Of a stretch of 64,000 nt of DNA, positions 33,612-44,174 are shown piece after piece. Location: positions 814,623-878,622 of the forward strand of contig CM043807.1 of the NCBI GenBank assembly GCA_023974075.1, read 5' to 3'. The translations under genes and the position numbers were made by a program. The first letter of the stretch is position 1. Every line of letters starts with the position of its first letter. The stretch is from Chaenocephalus aceratus. Lineage: Eukaryota > Chordata > Actinopteri > Perciformes > Channichthyidae. Below the pieces are notes generated by a model. The model was not told the origin of the DNA. It did no database searches and saw only the letters and a list, made by a program, of their open reading frames with translations.

Positions 33612-34446
33612 GTGGAAGAAGTATTCAGATTATTTACCTATGTAAAAATACATATTAGAAGTAAATGTCCTGCATTCAAAATTGTCTATTGCCCAAGTGA
33701 AAAGTATTATCATCTGAAAGTAAAATTAATCATTATGTTATTAGTATTAAATACATATAAGGATTTTTACAACTTGTATTTAGAAATAATTGTAATTATT
33801 GATGCATAAATGTGTTCATCCATTCAATGTGGCATCTGCTATAATGGGGTTAATGTATGATATTACTTAATAATACACATTACTGTATAATACGTGATAA
33901 TGTATGAGTTGATTTACTTCGATCTACTGTACTGGGTAAAAACACCACAACAATATTACAAAAAATATACTGCATATTAAAGCAAACTATTGTAAAGGTA
34001 AAAGTATGAGCATAAAAAATGAAGAAGTGTAAACATTTACATTATTATTATGATTATTTAATATATAAAGACTATATATTATTGAATTACAATTAAGATA
34101 ATAAGATTAGATATACTTTATTTGATATAGAATATTGATGTTTTTTCGTTATAGTAGCCTGTGAAAACCATAACAAATAAGTGATTAAATGCTACAGTAT
34201 TCAGCAAACACAACTGCAGAGCTGCAAACATTGCAAACAGACTAAGGTCTACAACACCCAGTTGTCTTTGTGTATTTGTGAATGAAGCGCCATCTCATGG
34301 TTAAATCCTGAAATTGAACAAATGGAGAAATTTGGCAACGCCCTCTCAGGAAATATTGGGGGGGCTTTAATCTACCAGCCACTGGGATCTGCTGGGTTTT
34401 TGGTTGGAATCCGCTGGGTGGAGTCCTATCTGGAGTGCTACATCTG
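33612..34446 (-). mobile_element. Diverged partial relative of the TA/CAGATGTAGC element
   Basis: The right end GTGCTACATCTG followed by TA is the complement of the copy A/B left end. The segments GCGCCATCTCATGGTTAAATC (34288) and ATTATAGCAGATGCCAC-type sequence (complement, about 33825-33850) also match A and B in reverse. Its left end (GAGGTGGAAGAAGTATTCAG, 33611) is not the same as the right end of A/B. It sits inside the DIRS remnant. It may represent the shorter ancestral form. Confidence 0.6.
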
Positions 34447-35348
34447 TATACTGTGAGCTGCGCGCGCATTCAGGTAGGCTCGCCTTGATTGGCCGGCTAC
34501 GTTTATACTACTTGTGTGTGAACGCTCGCGTAACATTGATGAGAGTAGTACCCATAGAGTCCAGTAGAGGGCGGAGCCTGTGCGATATAGAACAATTAAC
34601 TTCTATGGCTAAATCTGGCACATATAAATGGGGTAACCAAGTGCTCATGTTGGTTGATTTGCATTGTCCCCTCTTTATAAAATAAATATAAACCAGTCTG
34701 GTTTCAAGGCAGGTCACTCCACAGAAACTGCCCTCCTTGCTGTCACTGAGGAACTGCACATGGCTAAAGCAGCCTCCCTCTCCTCTGTCATCATCCTTTT
34801 GGACCTGTCTGCTCATTCGACACAGTGAATCATCAGATCCTCCTTCGCACTCTCCAAGAACTTGGAGTTTCAGGCTCTGCACTTTCCCTCATCACCTCAT
34901 ACCTCAAAGACCGCACCTACAGGGTTACTTGGAGAGGGTCGGAGTCCGACCCTTGTCAATTAACTACAGGGGTCTGGAAAAGATTGTCCCACTCTTGACC
35001 TAACAATCAATATCGGCACCTCTGTTGTTTCCCCGACTCAGACTGCAAGGAATCTGGGTGTGACCCTACAGATGTAGCACTCCAGATCAGACTCAAATGG
35101 GTGTGTCCCAGTCAAAAGCCCAGCGGATGCCAGTGGCTGGGGGTGTTGCCAAATTGCTAGAGGGCGTTGCCCAATTTCCCCATTTGTTCAATTACAGGAT
35201 TTAACCATGAGATGGCGCTTCATTCACAAAATACACAATGGGTGTTGTAGAAACATCAATATTTTAGATCAAATAAAGTATATAGTTTGCTTTATGCAGT
35301 ATATTTCTTGTAATATTGTACAGTAGATTGAAGTAAATCAACGTATAC

Positions 35349-35410
35349 ATTAAGATAAGATAAGATGGACCTTTATTAATCCCGTGGGGAAATTCAGTAG
35401 TTCAAACAGC
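35349..35410 (-). repeat. Retroposon-like motif inside element A
   Basis: AAGATAAGATAAGATGGACC followed by TTTATTAATCCCGTGGGGAA. On the minus strand this reads as a 3' end with AATAAA and a short tandem tail. Copy B has the same block at 46335. Confidence 0.6.
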
Positions 35411-35580
35411 AACAGGGTGAGAGTGAAAAACAGGACAGCACAGATTCACACAGATTAATAAAATCAAAAATAAGATGAGCGATAAAAAATAATAATAATG
35501 AGAAACTATGAAATAAGAAATGAATAAAACTAAAATGTAATTATCATATCATATATTATAATGTATTGTATTATTAAGTA

Positions 35581-38500
35581 GAACCAGCACCTTACCGTGG
35601 TAGAGAGGTTTGTGTGCCCTGATGCACCTGGGGGCTGTGTTGTCTGGAACCTTGTGTTCCTGGTAGGGTCTCCCATGGCAAATTGGTCTCAGGCAAGGGG
35701 CCAGACTAAGATTGGTTCAAAAGACCTCATGAAAGAACAACAAAGAAGTGAGGATACCCGGCCCGGAGGAAGCCCGGGGTCCCCTTCTGGAGCCAGGCCC
35801 AGAAGGAGGACTCGTCGGCGAGCGTCTGGTGGCCGGGCTTGCCACGGAGCCCGGCCGGGCCCAGCCCGAAAAGGCAACGTGGGCAACACCTCCGCTTCTC
35901 CGTCCCGCGGGCCCACCACCTACGGGAAACATCGATGGGGTCGGGTGCGCTGCCAGAAGGGTGGCAGTGAAAGCGGAGGGTCTCGACGGACCAGACCCGG
36001 GCGGCAGAAGCTGGCTTTGGGGACGTGGAACGTCACCTCTCTGGGGGGGAAGGAGCCGGAGCTTGTGCGGGAGGTGGAGCGGGTACCAGTTGGATCTGGT
36101 TGGGCTCACCTCTACGCACAGCGTCGGCTCTGGAACCTTACTTCTGGATAGGGGTTGGACTCTATTCTTCTCCGGAGTTGCTCAAGGTGTGAGGCGCCGG
36201 GCGGGTGTGGGGATACTCACAAGTCCCCGGTTAGGTGCTTCGTTGTTGGAGTTTACCCCAGTGGACGAGAGGGTCGCCTCCCTACGCCTGCGGGTTATGG
36301 GGGGGAAAACTCTGACTGTTGTGTGTGCTTATGCACCCAACAGCAGTTCAGAGTATTCGGCCTTCTTGGAGACCCTGGAAAGAGTCCTGTATGGGGCTCC
36401 TGAAGGGGACTCCTTAGTCTTGCTGGGAGACTTCAACGCACATGTGGGCAATGATGGAGACACTTGGAGGGGCGTGATTGGGAGGAACGGCCCCCCTGAT
36501 CTGAACCGGAGTGGTGGTTTGTTACTGGACTTCTGTGCTAGTCATGGATTGGCCATAACAAACACCATGTTCGAACATAAGGATGCTCATAAGTGTACGT
36601 GGTACCAGAGCACCCTAGGCAGAAGGTCCATGATCGATTTCGTTATCGTATCATCGGACCTGAGGCCGTATGTTTTGGACACTCGGGTAAAGAGAGGGGC
36701 GGAGTTGTCAACTGATCACCATCTGGTGGTGAGTTGGGTCGAGTGGCGGGGGAAGCCTCTGGATAGACCTGGTAAGCCCAAACGTGTAGTTCGGGTGAAC
36801 TGGGAACGTCTGGAGGAGGCCCAAGTTCAGGAGGCCTTCAACTCACACCTCCGGCGGAGCTTTTCGGGCATTCCTGTGGAGGTTGGGGACATTGAACCAG
36901 AGTGGTCGGTGTTCAAAGCCTCTATTGCCGAAGCCGCGGTGGGGAGCTGTGGTCTCAAGGTCCTAGGTGCCTCAAGGGGCGGTAACCCTCGAACCTCCTG
37001 GTGGACACCGGTGGTCAGGGAAGCCGTCCGACTGAAGAAGGAGGCCTTCAGGGATTTGTTATCCCGGGGGACTCCCGAGGCAGTTGCAAGGTACCGACAG
37101 GCCCGAAGGGCAGCAGCCTCATCCGTGGCCGAGGCAAAGCAGCGGGTGTGGGAGAAGTTTGGAGAAGACATGGAGAAGGACTTTCGGGCGGCACCAAAGT
37201 TGTTCTGGAAAACTGTCCGACACCTCAGGAGGGGGAAGCAGGGAACCATCCAAGCTGTGTACAGTAAGGATGGGACGTTGTTGACCTCAACTGATGGAGT
37301 GTTGGGGCGTTGGAAGGAACACTTTGAGGAACTCCTGAACCCGACAACTCCGCCCTCTATGTTAGAGGCAGAGCTGGAGTATGACGGGGGATCAACACCA
37401 ATCTCCCGGTGGGAGGTCACTGAGGTCGTTAAACAACTCCACAGTGGCAAAGCCCCGGGGGTGGATGAGATCCGCCCGGAAATGCTGAAGGCTCTGGGTG
37501 TTGAGGGACTGTCATGGTTGACACGTCTCATCAACGTTGCGTGGAAGTCGGAAACAGTGCCGAAGGAGTGGCAGACCGGGGTGGTGGTCCCCCTGTTCAA
37601 AAAGGGGGATCAGAGGGTGTGTGCCAATTACAGAGGCATCACACTACTCAGCCTCCCCGGGAAAGTTTACTCCAAGGTACTTGAAAGGAGGGTCAGGCCG
37701 ATTGTCGAACCTCAGATTGAGGAGGAACAATGCGGATTCCGTCCTGGTCGTGGAACGACGGATCAGCTTTTTACTCTCGCAAGGATCCTGGAGGGGGCCT
37801 GGGAGTACGCTTATCCGGTCTACATGTGTTTTGTAGACTTGGAGAAGGCGTATGACCGGGTTCCCAGGGAGTTACTGTGGGAGGTGCTGCGGGAGTATGG
37901 GGTGAGGGGGTCTCTACTCAGGGCCATCCAATCTCTGTACTCCCAAAGCGAGAGCTGTGTCCGGGTCCTCGGCAGTAAGTCGGACCCATTTCCGGTGAGG
38001 GTTGGCCTCCGCCAGGGCTGCGCTTTGTCACCAATCCTGTTTGTAATATACATGGATCGGATTTCGAGGCGTAGTCGTGGGGGGGGGGGTCTGCGGTTCG
38101 GTGGACTAAGGATTGCACCACTGCTTTTTGCAGATGATGTGGTTCTGATGGCTTCATCGGTCTGCGACCTTCAGCACTCACTGGATCGGTTCGCAACCGA
38201 GTGTGAAGCGGCTGGGATGAGGATCAGCACCTCCAAATCTGAGGCCATGGTTCTCAGCAGGAAACCGATGGACTGTCCACTCCAAGTAGGGAATGAGTCC
38301 TTACCCCAAGTGAAGGAGTTCAAGTATCTCGGGGTCTTGTTCTCGAGTGAGGGACCAATGGAGCGTGAGATGGGCCGGAGAATCGGAGCAGCGGGAGCGG
38401 TACTGCAGTCGCTTTACCGCACCGTTGTGACGAAAAGGGAGCTGAGCCAGAAGGCAAAGCTCTCTGTCTACCGGGCCATTTTCGTTCCTACCCTCACCTA

Positions 38501-38937
38501 TGGTCATGAAGGATGGGTCATGACCGAAAGAACGAGATCGCGGATACAAGCGGCCGAGATGGGTTTCCTCCGCCGGGTGGCTGGTGTCTCCCTTAGAGAT
38601 AAGGTGAGAAGTTCGGTCATCAGGGAGGGACTCGGAGTTGAGCCGCTCCTCCTTCGCGTCGAAAGAAGCCAGTTGAGGTGGTTCGGGCACCTAGTTAGGA
38701 TGCCACCTGGGCGCCTCCCTAGGGAGGTGTTCCAGGCACGTCCAGCTGGGAAGAGACCAAGGGGTAGACCTAGGACCAGGTGGAGGGATTATATCTCTTC
38801 GCTGGCCTGGGAGCGCCTTGGGATCCCCCAGTCAGAGCTGGTTGATGTCGCCAGGGAAAAGAAAGTTTGGGGCTCTCTGCTGGAACTGCTACCCCCGCGA
38901 CCCGACCACGGATAAGCGGGAGAAGATGGATGGATGG
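35581..38937 (+). mobile_element. RTE/Rex3-like LINE, nearly complete
   Basis: A 3.36-kb LINE with an 11-bp duplication ATTATTAAGTA (35570-35580 and 38938-38948) and a (GATG)n tail. Copy B of the host element (46549-46570) shows the empty site. Endonuclease and reverse transcriptase are in one frame; the 5' segment is offset by one base. The (GATG)n tail and the protein organisation fit the RTE clade (Rex3-type) as known from fish. Confidence 0.92.
35748..38915 (+). pseudogene. RTE LINE endonuclease-reverse transcriptase, one frameshift
   Basis: From about 36084 to the stop at 38915 the frame is open. The apurinic-type endonuclease region has [20 protein letters not shown] and [10 protein letters not shown] (about 36320-36740). 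The reverse transcriptase has [52 protein letters not shown] and the catalytic FADD at 38127-38138. The C-terminal part has [14 protein letters not shown]. Upstream, the start of the endonuclease ([15 protein letters not shown], about 36008-36052) is in the other frame. An extra G in the run at 36081-36083 explains the shift. The first ~110 codons of the 35748 frame are therefore out of frame with the true protein. Apart from this single base the catalytic region looks intact. Confidence 0.88.
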
Positions 38938-39071
38938 ATTATTAAGTAATATCATACATTAACCCCATTATAGCAGATGCCACATTGAATGGATGAACAC
39001 ATGTATGCATCAATAATTACAACAGAGTATTTCTAAATACAAGTTGTAAAAATACTTATATGTATTTAATA

Positions 39072-39140
39072 TTAACCCTTTGGAGTCGAACGTCACGCCG
39101 GCGTGATCAGATCACATGACCTGTTCAAGCCGGTGCCGCA
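39072..39140. mobile_element. piggyBac-like left terminus inside element A
   Basis: TTAACCCTTTGGAGTCGAAC followed by GTCACGCCGGCGTGATC. TTAA plus CCCTTTGGAGTC is the form of fish piggyBac element ends. The same module is at 46686 in copy B. No matching right end (complement ending GGGTTAA) was found in either copy, so it is a partial insertion carried along inside A/B. Confidence 0.5.
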
Positions 39141-39169
39141 TAAAAACAACAGTCCGGACAACATTGCCG

Positions 39170-39915
39170 TGTGTTTCTGTCGAAAGTACTGAATATCTTC
39201 GCCATATTTTATCATTTTACGAAACGGAAAATACTGGAAACTGTAGATCCTGCTCAACAGGATGTATATGTGTATTTCTGTCGAAAGTACTGGCTTGAAA
39301 CTATATGCCAGTCTTTGTTTCATGCAAAAATACCCAATAAACACGGACATACGATGATATAAAGTTAATACATTTCAAAAGTATGAATAATGGAAGCACA
39401 TATTTTAATATCTTCGCCGTATTCTATCATTTTACGAAACGGAAAATACTGGAAACTGTAGATCCTGCTCAACAGGATGTATATGTGTATTTCTGTCGAA
39501 AGTACTGGCTTGAAACTATATGCCAGTCTTTGTTTCATGCAAAAATACCCAATAAACACGGACATACGATGATATAAAGTTAATACATTTCAAAAGTATG
39601 AATAATGGAAGCACATATTTTAATATCTTCGCCGCATTTTATCATTTTACGAAACGGAAAATACTGGAAACTGTAGATCCTGCTCAACAGGATGTATATG
39701 TGTATTTATGTCGAAAGTACTGGCTTGAAACTATATGCCAGTCTTTGTTTCATGCAAAAATACCCAATAAACACGGACATACGATGATATAAAGTTAATA
39801 CAGATATATTTCAGAAGTATGAATAATGGAAGCACATATTTTAATATCTTCGCCGCATTTTATCATTTTACGAAACGGAAAATACTGGAAACTGTAGATT
39901 CTGCTCAACAGGATG
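39170..39915. repeat. ~215-bp tandem array inside element A (about four units)
   Basis: The units share ATCTTCGCCGCATTTTATCA, GAAACGGAAAATACTGGAAA, GATCCTGCTCAACAGGATGT and CCCAATAAACACGGACATAC. Unit starts at about 39188, 39411, 39626 and 39846. Adjacent units are nearly identical. The last carries a small insertion (CAGATATA) and is truncated. Copy B has only about two units (46790-47218). Confidence 0.92.
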
Positions 39916-39917
39916 TA

Positions 39918-40080
39918 TTTACCAGGGAGGGGGTGAGGTAATCAGGTAAACGGAGTGATACGAAACGAGACGAAGGGGGACGGCGGGAACCGAAGAGAGA
40001 CGAAGGGAAATGGAGAGAGACGAAGATATACGAAGACAGGCGGCGGGAGACGAAGAGAGGCGGCGGGAGACTGCGATTGA
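39918..40080. repeat. GACGAAG/GGCGGGA purine-rich repeats
   Basis: Irregular short repeats of GAGACGAAG, GGCGGGA and AGAGAGACGAAG follow directly on the 215-bp array. They are conserved in copy B (47225-47370) with a few differences. Confidence 0.8.
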
Positions 40081-40150
40081 AGTAAAGTGACAGACAAACA
40101 TTGAGAATTTAGATATAGTTAGATAGATTTAGAGTTTTGAAGACTCAACT

Positions 40151-40243
40151 ATGATGAAGAGAACTCTGAACGTGAGTCAAGCTTTAAGCTTGTTTTTTGA
40201 CATGGAGGAGGAGGAATCTGTGATGTTGCCCTCTGTGTCGTAG
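40151..40243 (+). CDS. Small conserved frame, possibly a piggyBac transposase start
   Basis: A 30-codon frame, MMKRTLNVSQALSLFFDMEE then EESVMLPSVS and stop, is preserved in copy B (47451-47543) with one visible substitution (Ser to Pro). The pattern KRTLNVSQALSLFF-acidic resembles the N-terminus of piggyBac-type transposases and lies 1.08 kb after a piggyBac-like terminus. No catalytic region follows. The next bases (TTGACAGAAACCGCTTTGAAG) could continue the protein if the stop were a mutation, but it is shared by both copies. Low certainty. Confidence 0.35.
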   Translation: MMKRTLNVSQALSLFFDMEEEESVMLPSVS

Positions 40244-40837
40244 TTGACAGAAACCGCTTTGAAGCGTGGCACAGATAAAGACAGAAAAAACAGATTGTTG
40301 TACATAATGTGTATATATATATATATTTGTATTATATTTATAACACTTTTGCCTTATCAGAATGAAATCCCATGCTACCTCAATCAAACTTTCACATTAT
40401 CATAGTCACATCCCATGTATATATTTCCAGCTTTTAAATGGTTTCGTTGTGTATGTTTGTGTTGTGAAAAATAAAATCATTTTCAAAATCTGTTTTTACG
40501 TTTTTGTTGTGATTTTGATCACCTACATCCAAACAAAATAAATATAATTAATTATGATGAATACGTTAAGTCTTGTTCATTGTTTTTCACTTTTATTAAA
40601 TGTTTGATATTTCCGGTGGACATCGGACATTCAAAATGCAGCATATTTCCCCCAAGTGTCTGTCAAAATGCATTTTACGTTTCTAATTTGCAATATCAAC
40701 AGAAAAGCGATCTCCCTGTCTCTCTCTGTGTGCGGGGGATCACAGGAGGGGGGGGGGGAGAGCTGTGGAATGTGACTCCACACATTCCGATGGCCAATTA
40801 GTTTTAAACAAAGGGTCCCCAACATACAGCATAGGAA

Positions 40838-41145
40838 ACATGGGGGGTTGGAGCTTTTTTAAGGGACAGCATCGCCCTGAGATCTATGCTGCTAATATGT
40901 TCATGGCCATAACGCCATTTGTAACATATGGGAGAATGGTGAAAATAACCAACTGGACTGGGACCAATGGGAAAATGCCTCTTCCCCTCAATGTGAAGCA
41001 ACAGATTGAGTCCTATGTTTCCAATCGGTTCCCAAATCTGAACATTGACCAGTGGCATAAGATCAGGAGCCGGGTAAACGAGAGACTGAGGAGCCCCAGA
41101 AAAACAGATCCCGAAATCGCTCGTCCTGGTTTCCGCAGCAGATAG
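40838..41145 (+). CDS. Unidentified frame in element A, possible terminal exon
   Basis: The frame ends with GTNGKMPLPLNVKQQIESYV, SNRFPNLNIDQWHKIRSRVN and ERLRSPRK, then stop at 41145, with AATAAA 43 bases later (about 41188). A possible acceptor (AAGGGACAG/CATCG) lies at 40869. The sequence is charged, helical and looks like real coding sequence, perhaps the 3' exon of a transposon or captured host gene, but I recognise no family. Copy B lacks it: 1.27 kb (about A 40829-42097) is deleted there. Confidence 0.4.
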
Positions 41146-43343
41146 GCCTACAGCATGTGTCTGTTACTGTATGTCAGTTATTTTTAAATAAAACGGTGAA
41201 AACTGAACTTGAAAATGGTTTCCTCTTTTTATTTTCTTTATTATTTTCGGGATGGGGAGACGTGTGTGATTAAAAATTCATTCGCAGAAATGTAAAGTGA
41301 TCTAACTAAGTTCTATTCATATTCTTGACGGGAAGAGCCGTGTAAATGGGTGGCCATATGCATTTGAAAAGCAATATAAATCACACAGTTATTATGCAAT
41401 AGGCTATAAAAGCACCACCGATTACCTTTCTCCAATTCAAACTCTTGACGGGAAAAAAGGAAGGTGTAAATGGTTGGGCTATACTGTACTGTATACATAC
41501 AAAGGCCATTCAATAGACGTTCAATATATAGTATTCGTTTATTAGAGTCGGCTTGACTCGGTTTGCATTCATAAAGAATGCACAAATGTGTTTAATCGTT
41601 AATGTCATAGTATTCGTTTATTAGTCCCCGAGGGGAAATGGGTAGCAGCACATCACAGAGGCATTTAAAAAGTGAAGACAATACTACTGTACAGTAAACA
41701 ATTAACACAGTAAATTATGTGGATTAAATCACATGTATTTCGTTACAAATAAACTAAATGACTCGTTTCATAAAGAATGCACAACGAAATGCAGTTTAGC
41801 TTCTAACCAGGAGCAACAAGCAGTAAAGTGAAAAGTAATGTTCACAATCTACAGAATAAAATATATAATGAATTGAATGATGAATAAACAGTGAGGGGTA
41901 TGAATACACTAGATATCAGCCTGTGAGCAGTATGAACAGTGTGTTAATCGTTAATGTCAGATATGTACTAAGTAAATAGCCTACATTAATTTCATGATGG
42001 ATTAAAGCACATTTATTTCATTAAAAATAAACAAAATGATTAAATGTAGGGTGAATTGCCCTAATGTGGAACATTTTTGCATTTCAGACTTCGGGAATAT
42101 ATTGCGACATGAAGCCGATACAATAAATCAAAATCCAGTAACATTCTGAAATCCCCAGGATGTGTCCTAATCAAACCAAAAGAGAACATGCAGATATTAA
42201 ACTCATAAAATAAATGGTAGACATATTAGTACTCTTAGTGCCAAGTTGTCTCAGACAATCTGTTTTCCTAATGTGGGACAGTTCTGTGCAAAATGTGGGA
42301 CACTGAAAAGCCTATATTAAAAAGCCTCAGTCACCTTCATTCATGTCATAAAAAAATCTCAGGCCAGTACCACTCAAAGCTACAGTAAATGTGCAATACC
42401 ATGCTATGTTACTATTTATAATGTTATTGTTGTTACAACAGAAGATGTTTTTATTTAAATTGAAGTTAAATGCATCAATCTGGTGCACTGAGGGCAAAAT
42501 TAGTAGATTTGTGGATACGGCTCTCAACACTCATATGAAACAGAACTGTTCTTTCAATGTGTGTTGGAAGGTATTAAATTACTATGCATATGTTATTGTG
42601 TAAACACACAGCTGATCACCTGAGAGCTGCCGTTCCATTCAGAGCGTTTAAAAAAAACGACGGTCTGATTTCAACAACTCAATGTGTGATTATTATAGCA
42701 GTAATATTAGACACTAATAATACAGTAAACTATTAACACTGTACATATTATTGTTTGCCCGTGGGATTAGGGTGATCGGTAGTGAGAGCCGCTGCATTTT
42801 CCTCCGGTCGGATGTGATATAAAAACAAAGCGATTATTGTTGTTGTTGTAAACTCACGTGGATTAAATTGAGTGCATTCATTTCAACTCGCGAACATATG
42901 ATACATTAAATGAATGCGAGGATGACGATCGAACATCGTTTGTTTGACCCTGGATGCATTTCCTGATCTAAAAACATAGCGATGGTTTTGTACTTACGCC
43001 AACGTGAATTAAACATTATTTTGTTAAATAAAAACATGGTGATGTTTAGTAAATGATTACATGTCTCTTACTTAGCACAGAATATGATCCTATCCGTGAC
43101 ATATATGGATCTTAACAAATATCCGCTATATCAGATACCTGTAGATCAGCTGTTTATTTCACATGAGTTCCAGTGTGGCAGCTTTTCACGGCTCCCCCTG
43201 GTGGATCCATGATCCATTGCAGCTGGTTTCATTATAATTAAATGTATTTATCAAGGGGGCGTTTCAAGTCCTGCGGGGGGTTTTACTTTTCAGCAGGGGC
43301 CCACCCCGTGCCGATCACGGACCCGCACGGGTAGGCGTCTGAA
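41146..43343. other. AT-rich right half of element A
   Basis: No coding sequence is recognisable. A TTTATTAGTCCCCGAGGGGAA motif at 41609 resembles the retroposon-like block at 35350. Bases 42098-43360 are almost identical to 54967-56226 in copy B. CATCAATCTGGTGCACT at about 42473 is also shared with repeats at 49124 and 52467. Confidence 0.5.
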
Positions 43344-43360
43344 ACGAAGCGCTACATCTG

Positions 43361-44174
43361 TAGATAACAACCTGTCCTTCACTGCAAACATCGCTGCTAC
43401 AACCCGCTGCTGCAGATACACGCTTTACAACATCAGGAGGATGCGTCCCCAGCTGACCCAGAAAGCCACGCAGGTTCTGGTCCAGGCTCTCGTCACCTCA
43501 CGCCTAGACTACTGCAACTCCCTCCTGGCTGGTCTACCTGCATGTGCCATCCGACCTCTGCAGCTCATCCAGAATGCAGCGGCTCATCTGGTCTTCAACC
43601 TTCCTAAATTCTCCCACACCACGCCGCTCCTCCGCTCCCTCCACTGGCTTCCGGTAACTGCTAGAATCCACTTCAAGACAATGGTACTTGCATACCATGC
43701 TGCGAATGGATCTGGCCCTTCCTACATCCAGGACATGGTTAAACCGTACACCCCAGCACGTGCACTCCGCTCTGCATCAACCAAACGGCTCGCTGCACCC
43801 TCGCTGCGAAGGGGACCCAAGTTCCCATCAGCAAAAACATGTGGGTTTGCTATCCTGGCTCCAAAATGGTGGAATGAGCTCCCCATTGACATCAGGACAG
43901 CAGATAGCTTACACACCTTCCGGCGCAGACTGAAAACTCATCTCTTTCGACTCCACTTCGAGCGATAGAACTATTAACAAAGCACTTATATACTAATAAA
44001 GGACTGGCTTATCTAAAGTCAGTTGAGTAGCACTTGAAATGTGTTTGCTCTATGAAGCCTGATGTACTTATATGATTCTGTTTTCTTCAAGTTTGTATTT
44101 TGTTGGTCGAACGCACTTATTGTAAGTCGCTTTGGATAAAAGCGTCAGCTAAATGCAATGTAATGTAATGTAAT
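43361..44174 (+). pseudogene. L2 LINE C-terminal coding region and 3' end
   Basis: Open from at least 43441 to 43968: MRPQLTQKATQVLVQALVTS, RLDYCNSLLAGLPACAIRPL, LHWLPVTARIHFKTMVLAYH, WNELPIDIRTADSLHTFRRR. This is the conserved region downstream of the RT in fish L2 elements. The 3' untranslated end carries GTCGCTTTGGATAAAAGCGT and TAATG repeats to 44174. Confidence 0.9.

Larger units (their letters stand above)
31560..34600 (-). mobile_element. DIRS-like retrotransposon remnants with inverted terminal modules
   Basis: The module CCCATAGAGTCCAGTAGAGG plus GCGGAGCCTGTG occurs at about 31612 and 34551, with a related copy at 31876. GGGTTACGTATTATAACCC (31661) is mirrored by GGGTTACAATACGTAACCC (31922), the kind of inverted termini DIRS elements have. 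CGCGCGCATTCAGGTAGGC occurs at 31797 and 34461. Between the modules, minus-strand frames at 32150-32810 match DIRS-type reverse transcriptase (AYEYNRQPFGYSLSPRTFSK, then VLFYLNDLIV). The element is fragmented and another repeat (33612-34446) sits inside. A tyrosine recombinase was not found. Confidence 0.6.
35069..43360 (+). mobile_element. Large TA-duplicating element with CAGATGTAGC termini, copy A
   Basis: The left end CAGATGTAGCACTCC and right end GCTACATCTG form a 10-bp perfect inverted repeat (12 bp with the flanking TA). TA is duplicated at 35067-35068 and 43361-43362. Insertion into the L2 LINE fixes both boundaries. Without the RTE LINE it is about 4.9 kb. Contents left to right: a retroposon-like AAGATAAGATGGACCTTTAT block, a TTAACCCTTTGGAGTC module (39072), a ~215-bp tandem array, a 30-codon frame (40151-40243), an unknown frame (about 40838-41145) and 1.3 kb of AT-rich sequence. 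No recognisable transposase. Copy B is at 46052-56226. Confidence 0.85.
34685..44174 (+). mobile_element. L2-like LINE, split in two by element A
   Basis: The left part (34685-35068) encodes QSGFKAGHSTETALLAVTEE and an RT palm start (LLDLSA...FDTVNHQILL). The right part (43361-44174) encodes LVTSRLDYCNSLLAGLPACA and RLKTHLFRLHF and ends with GTAAGTCGCTTTGGATAAAA plus an (AATGT)n tail, the usual fish L2 3' end. Removing element A and one TA joins GTGACCCTA to GATAACAACCTGTCC, coding GVTLDNNLS in frame. An internal deletion around 34930-35000 removes the YADD region, and the 5' half is absent, so the LINE was dead before or after the insertion. Confidence 0.88.

Noticed and set aside
35597..36151. 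184-codon frame as a separate LINE ORF1
   Set aside because: Its C-terminal part ([15 protein letters not shown]) is the start of the endonuclease, displaced by a single extra G, so it is the 5' part of the same protein.
39093..39792. Repeated ~64-codon frames on both strands (MNNGSTYFNIF and MSVFIGYFCMKQ types)
   Set aside because: They repeat with the 215-bp array and have no codon-like conservation or domain; they are by-products of the satellite.
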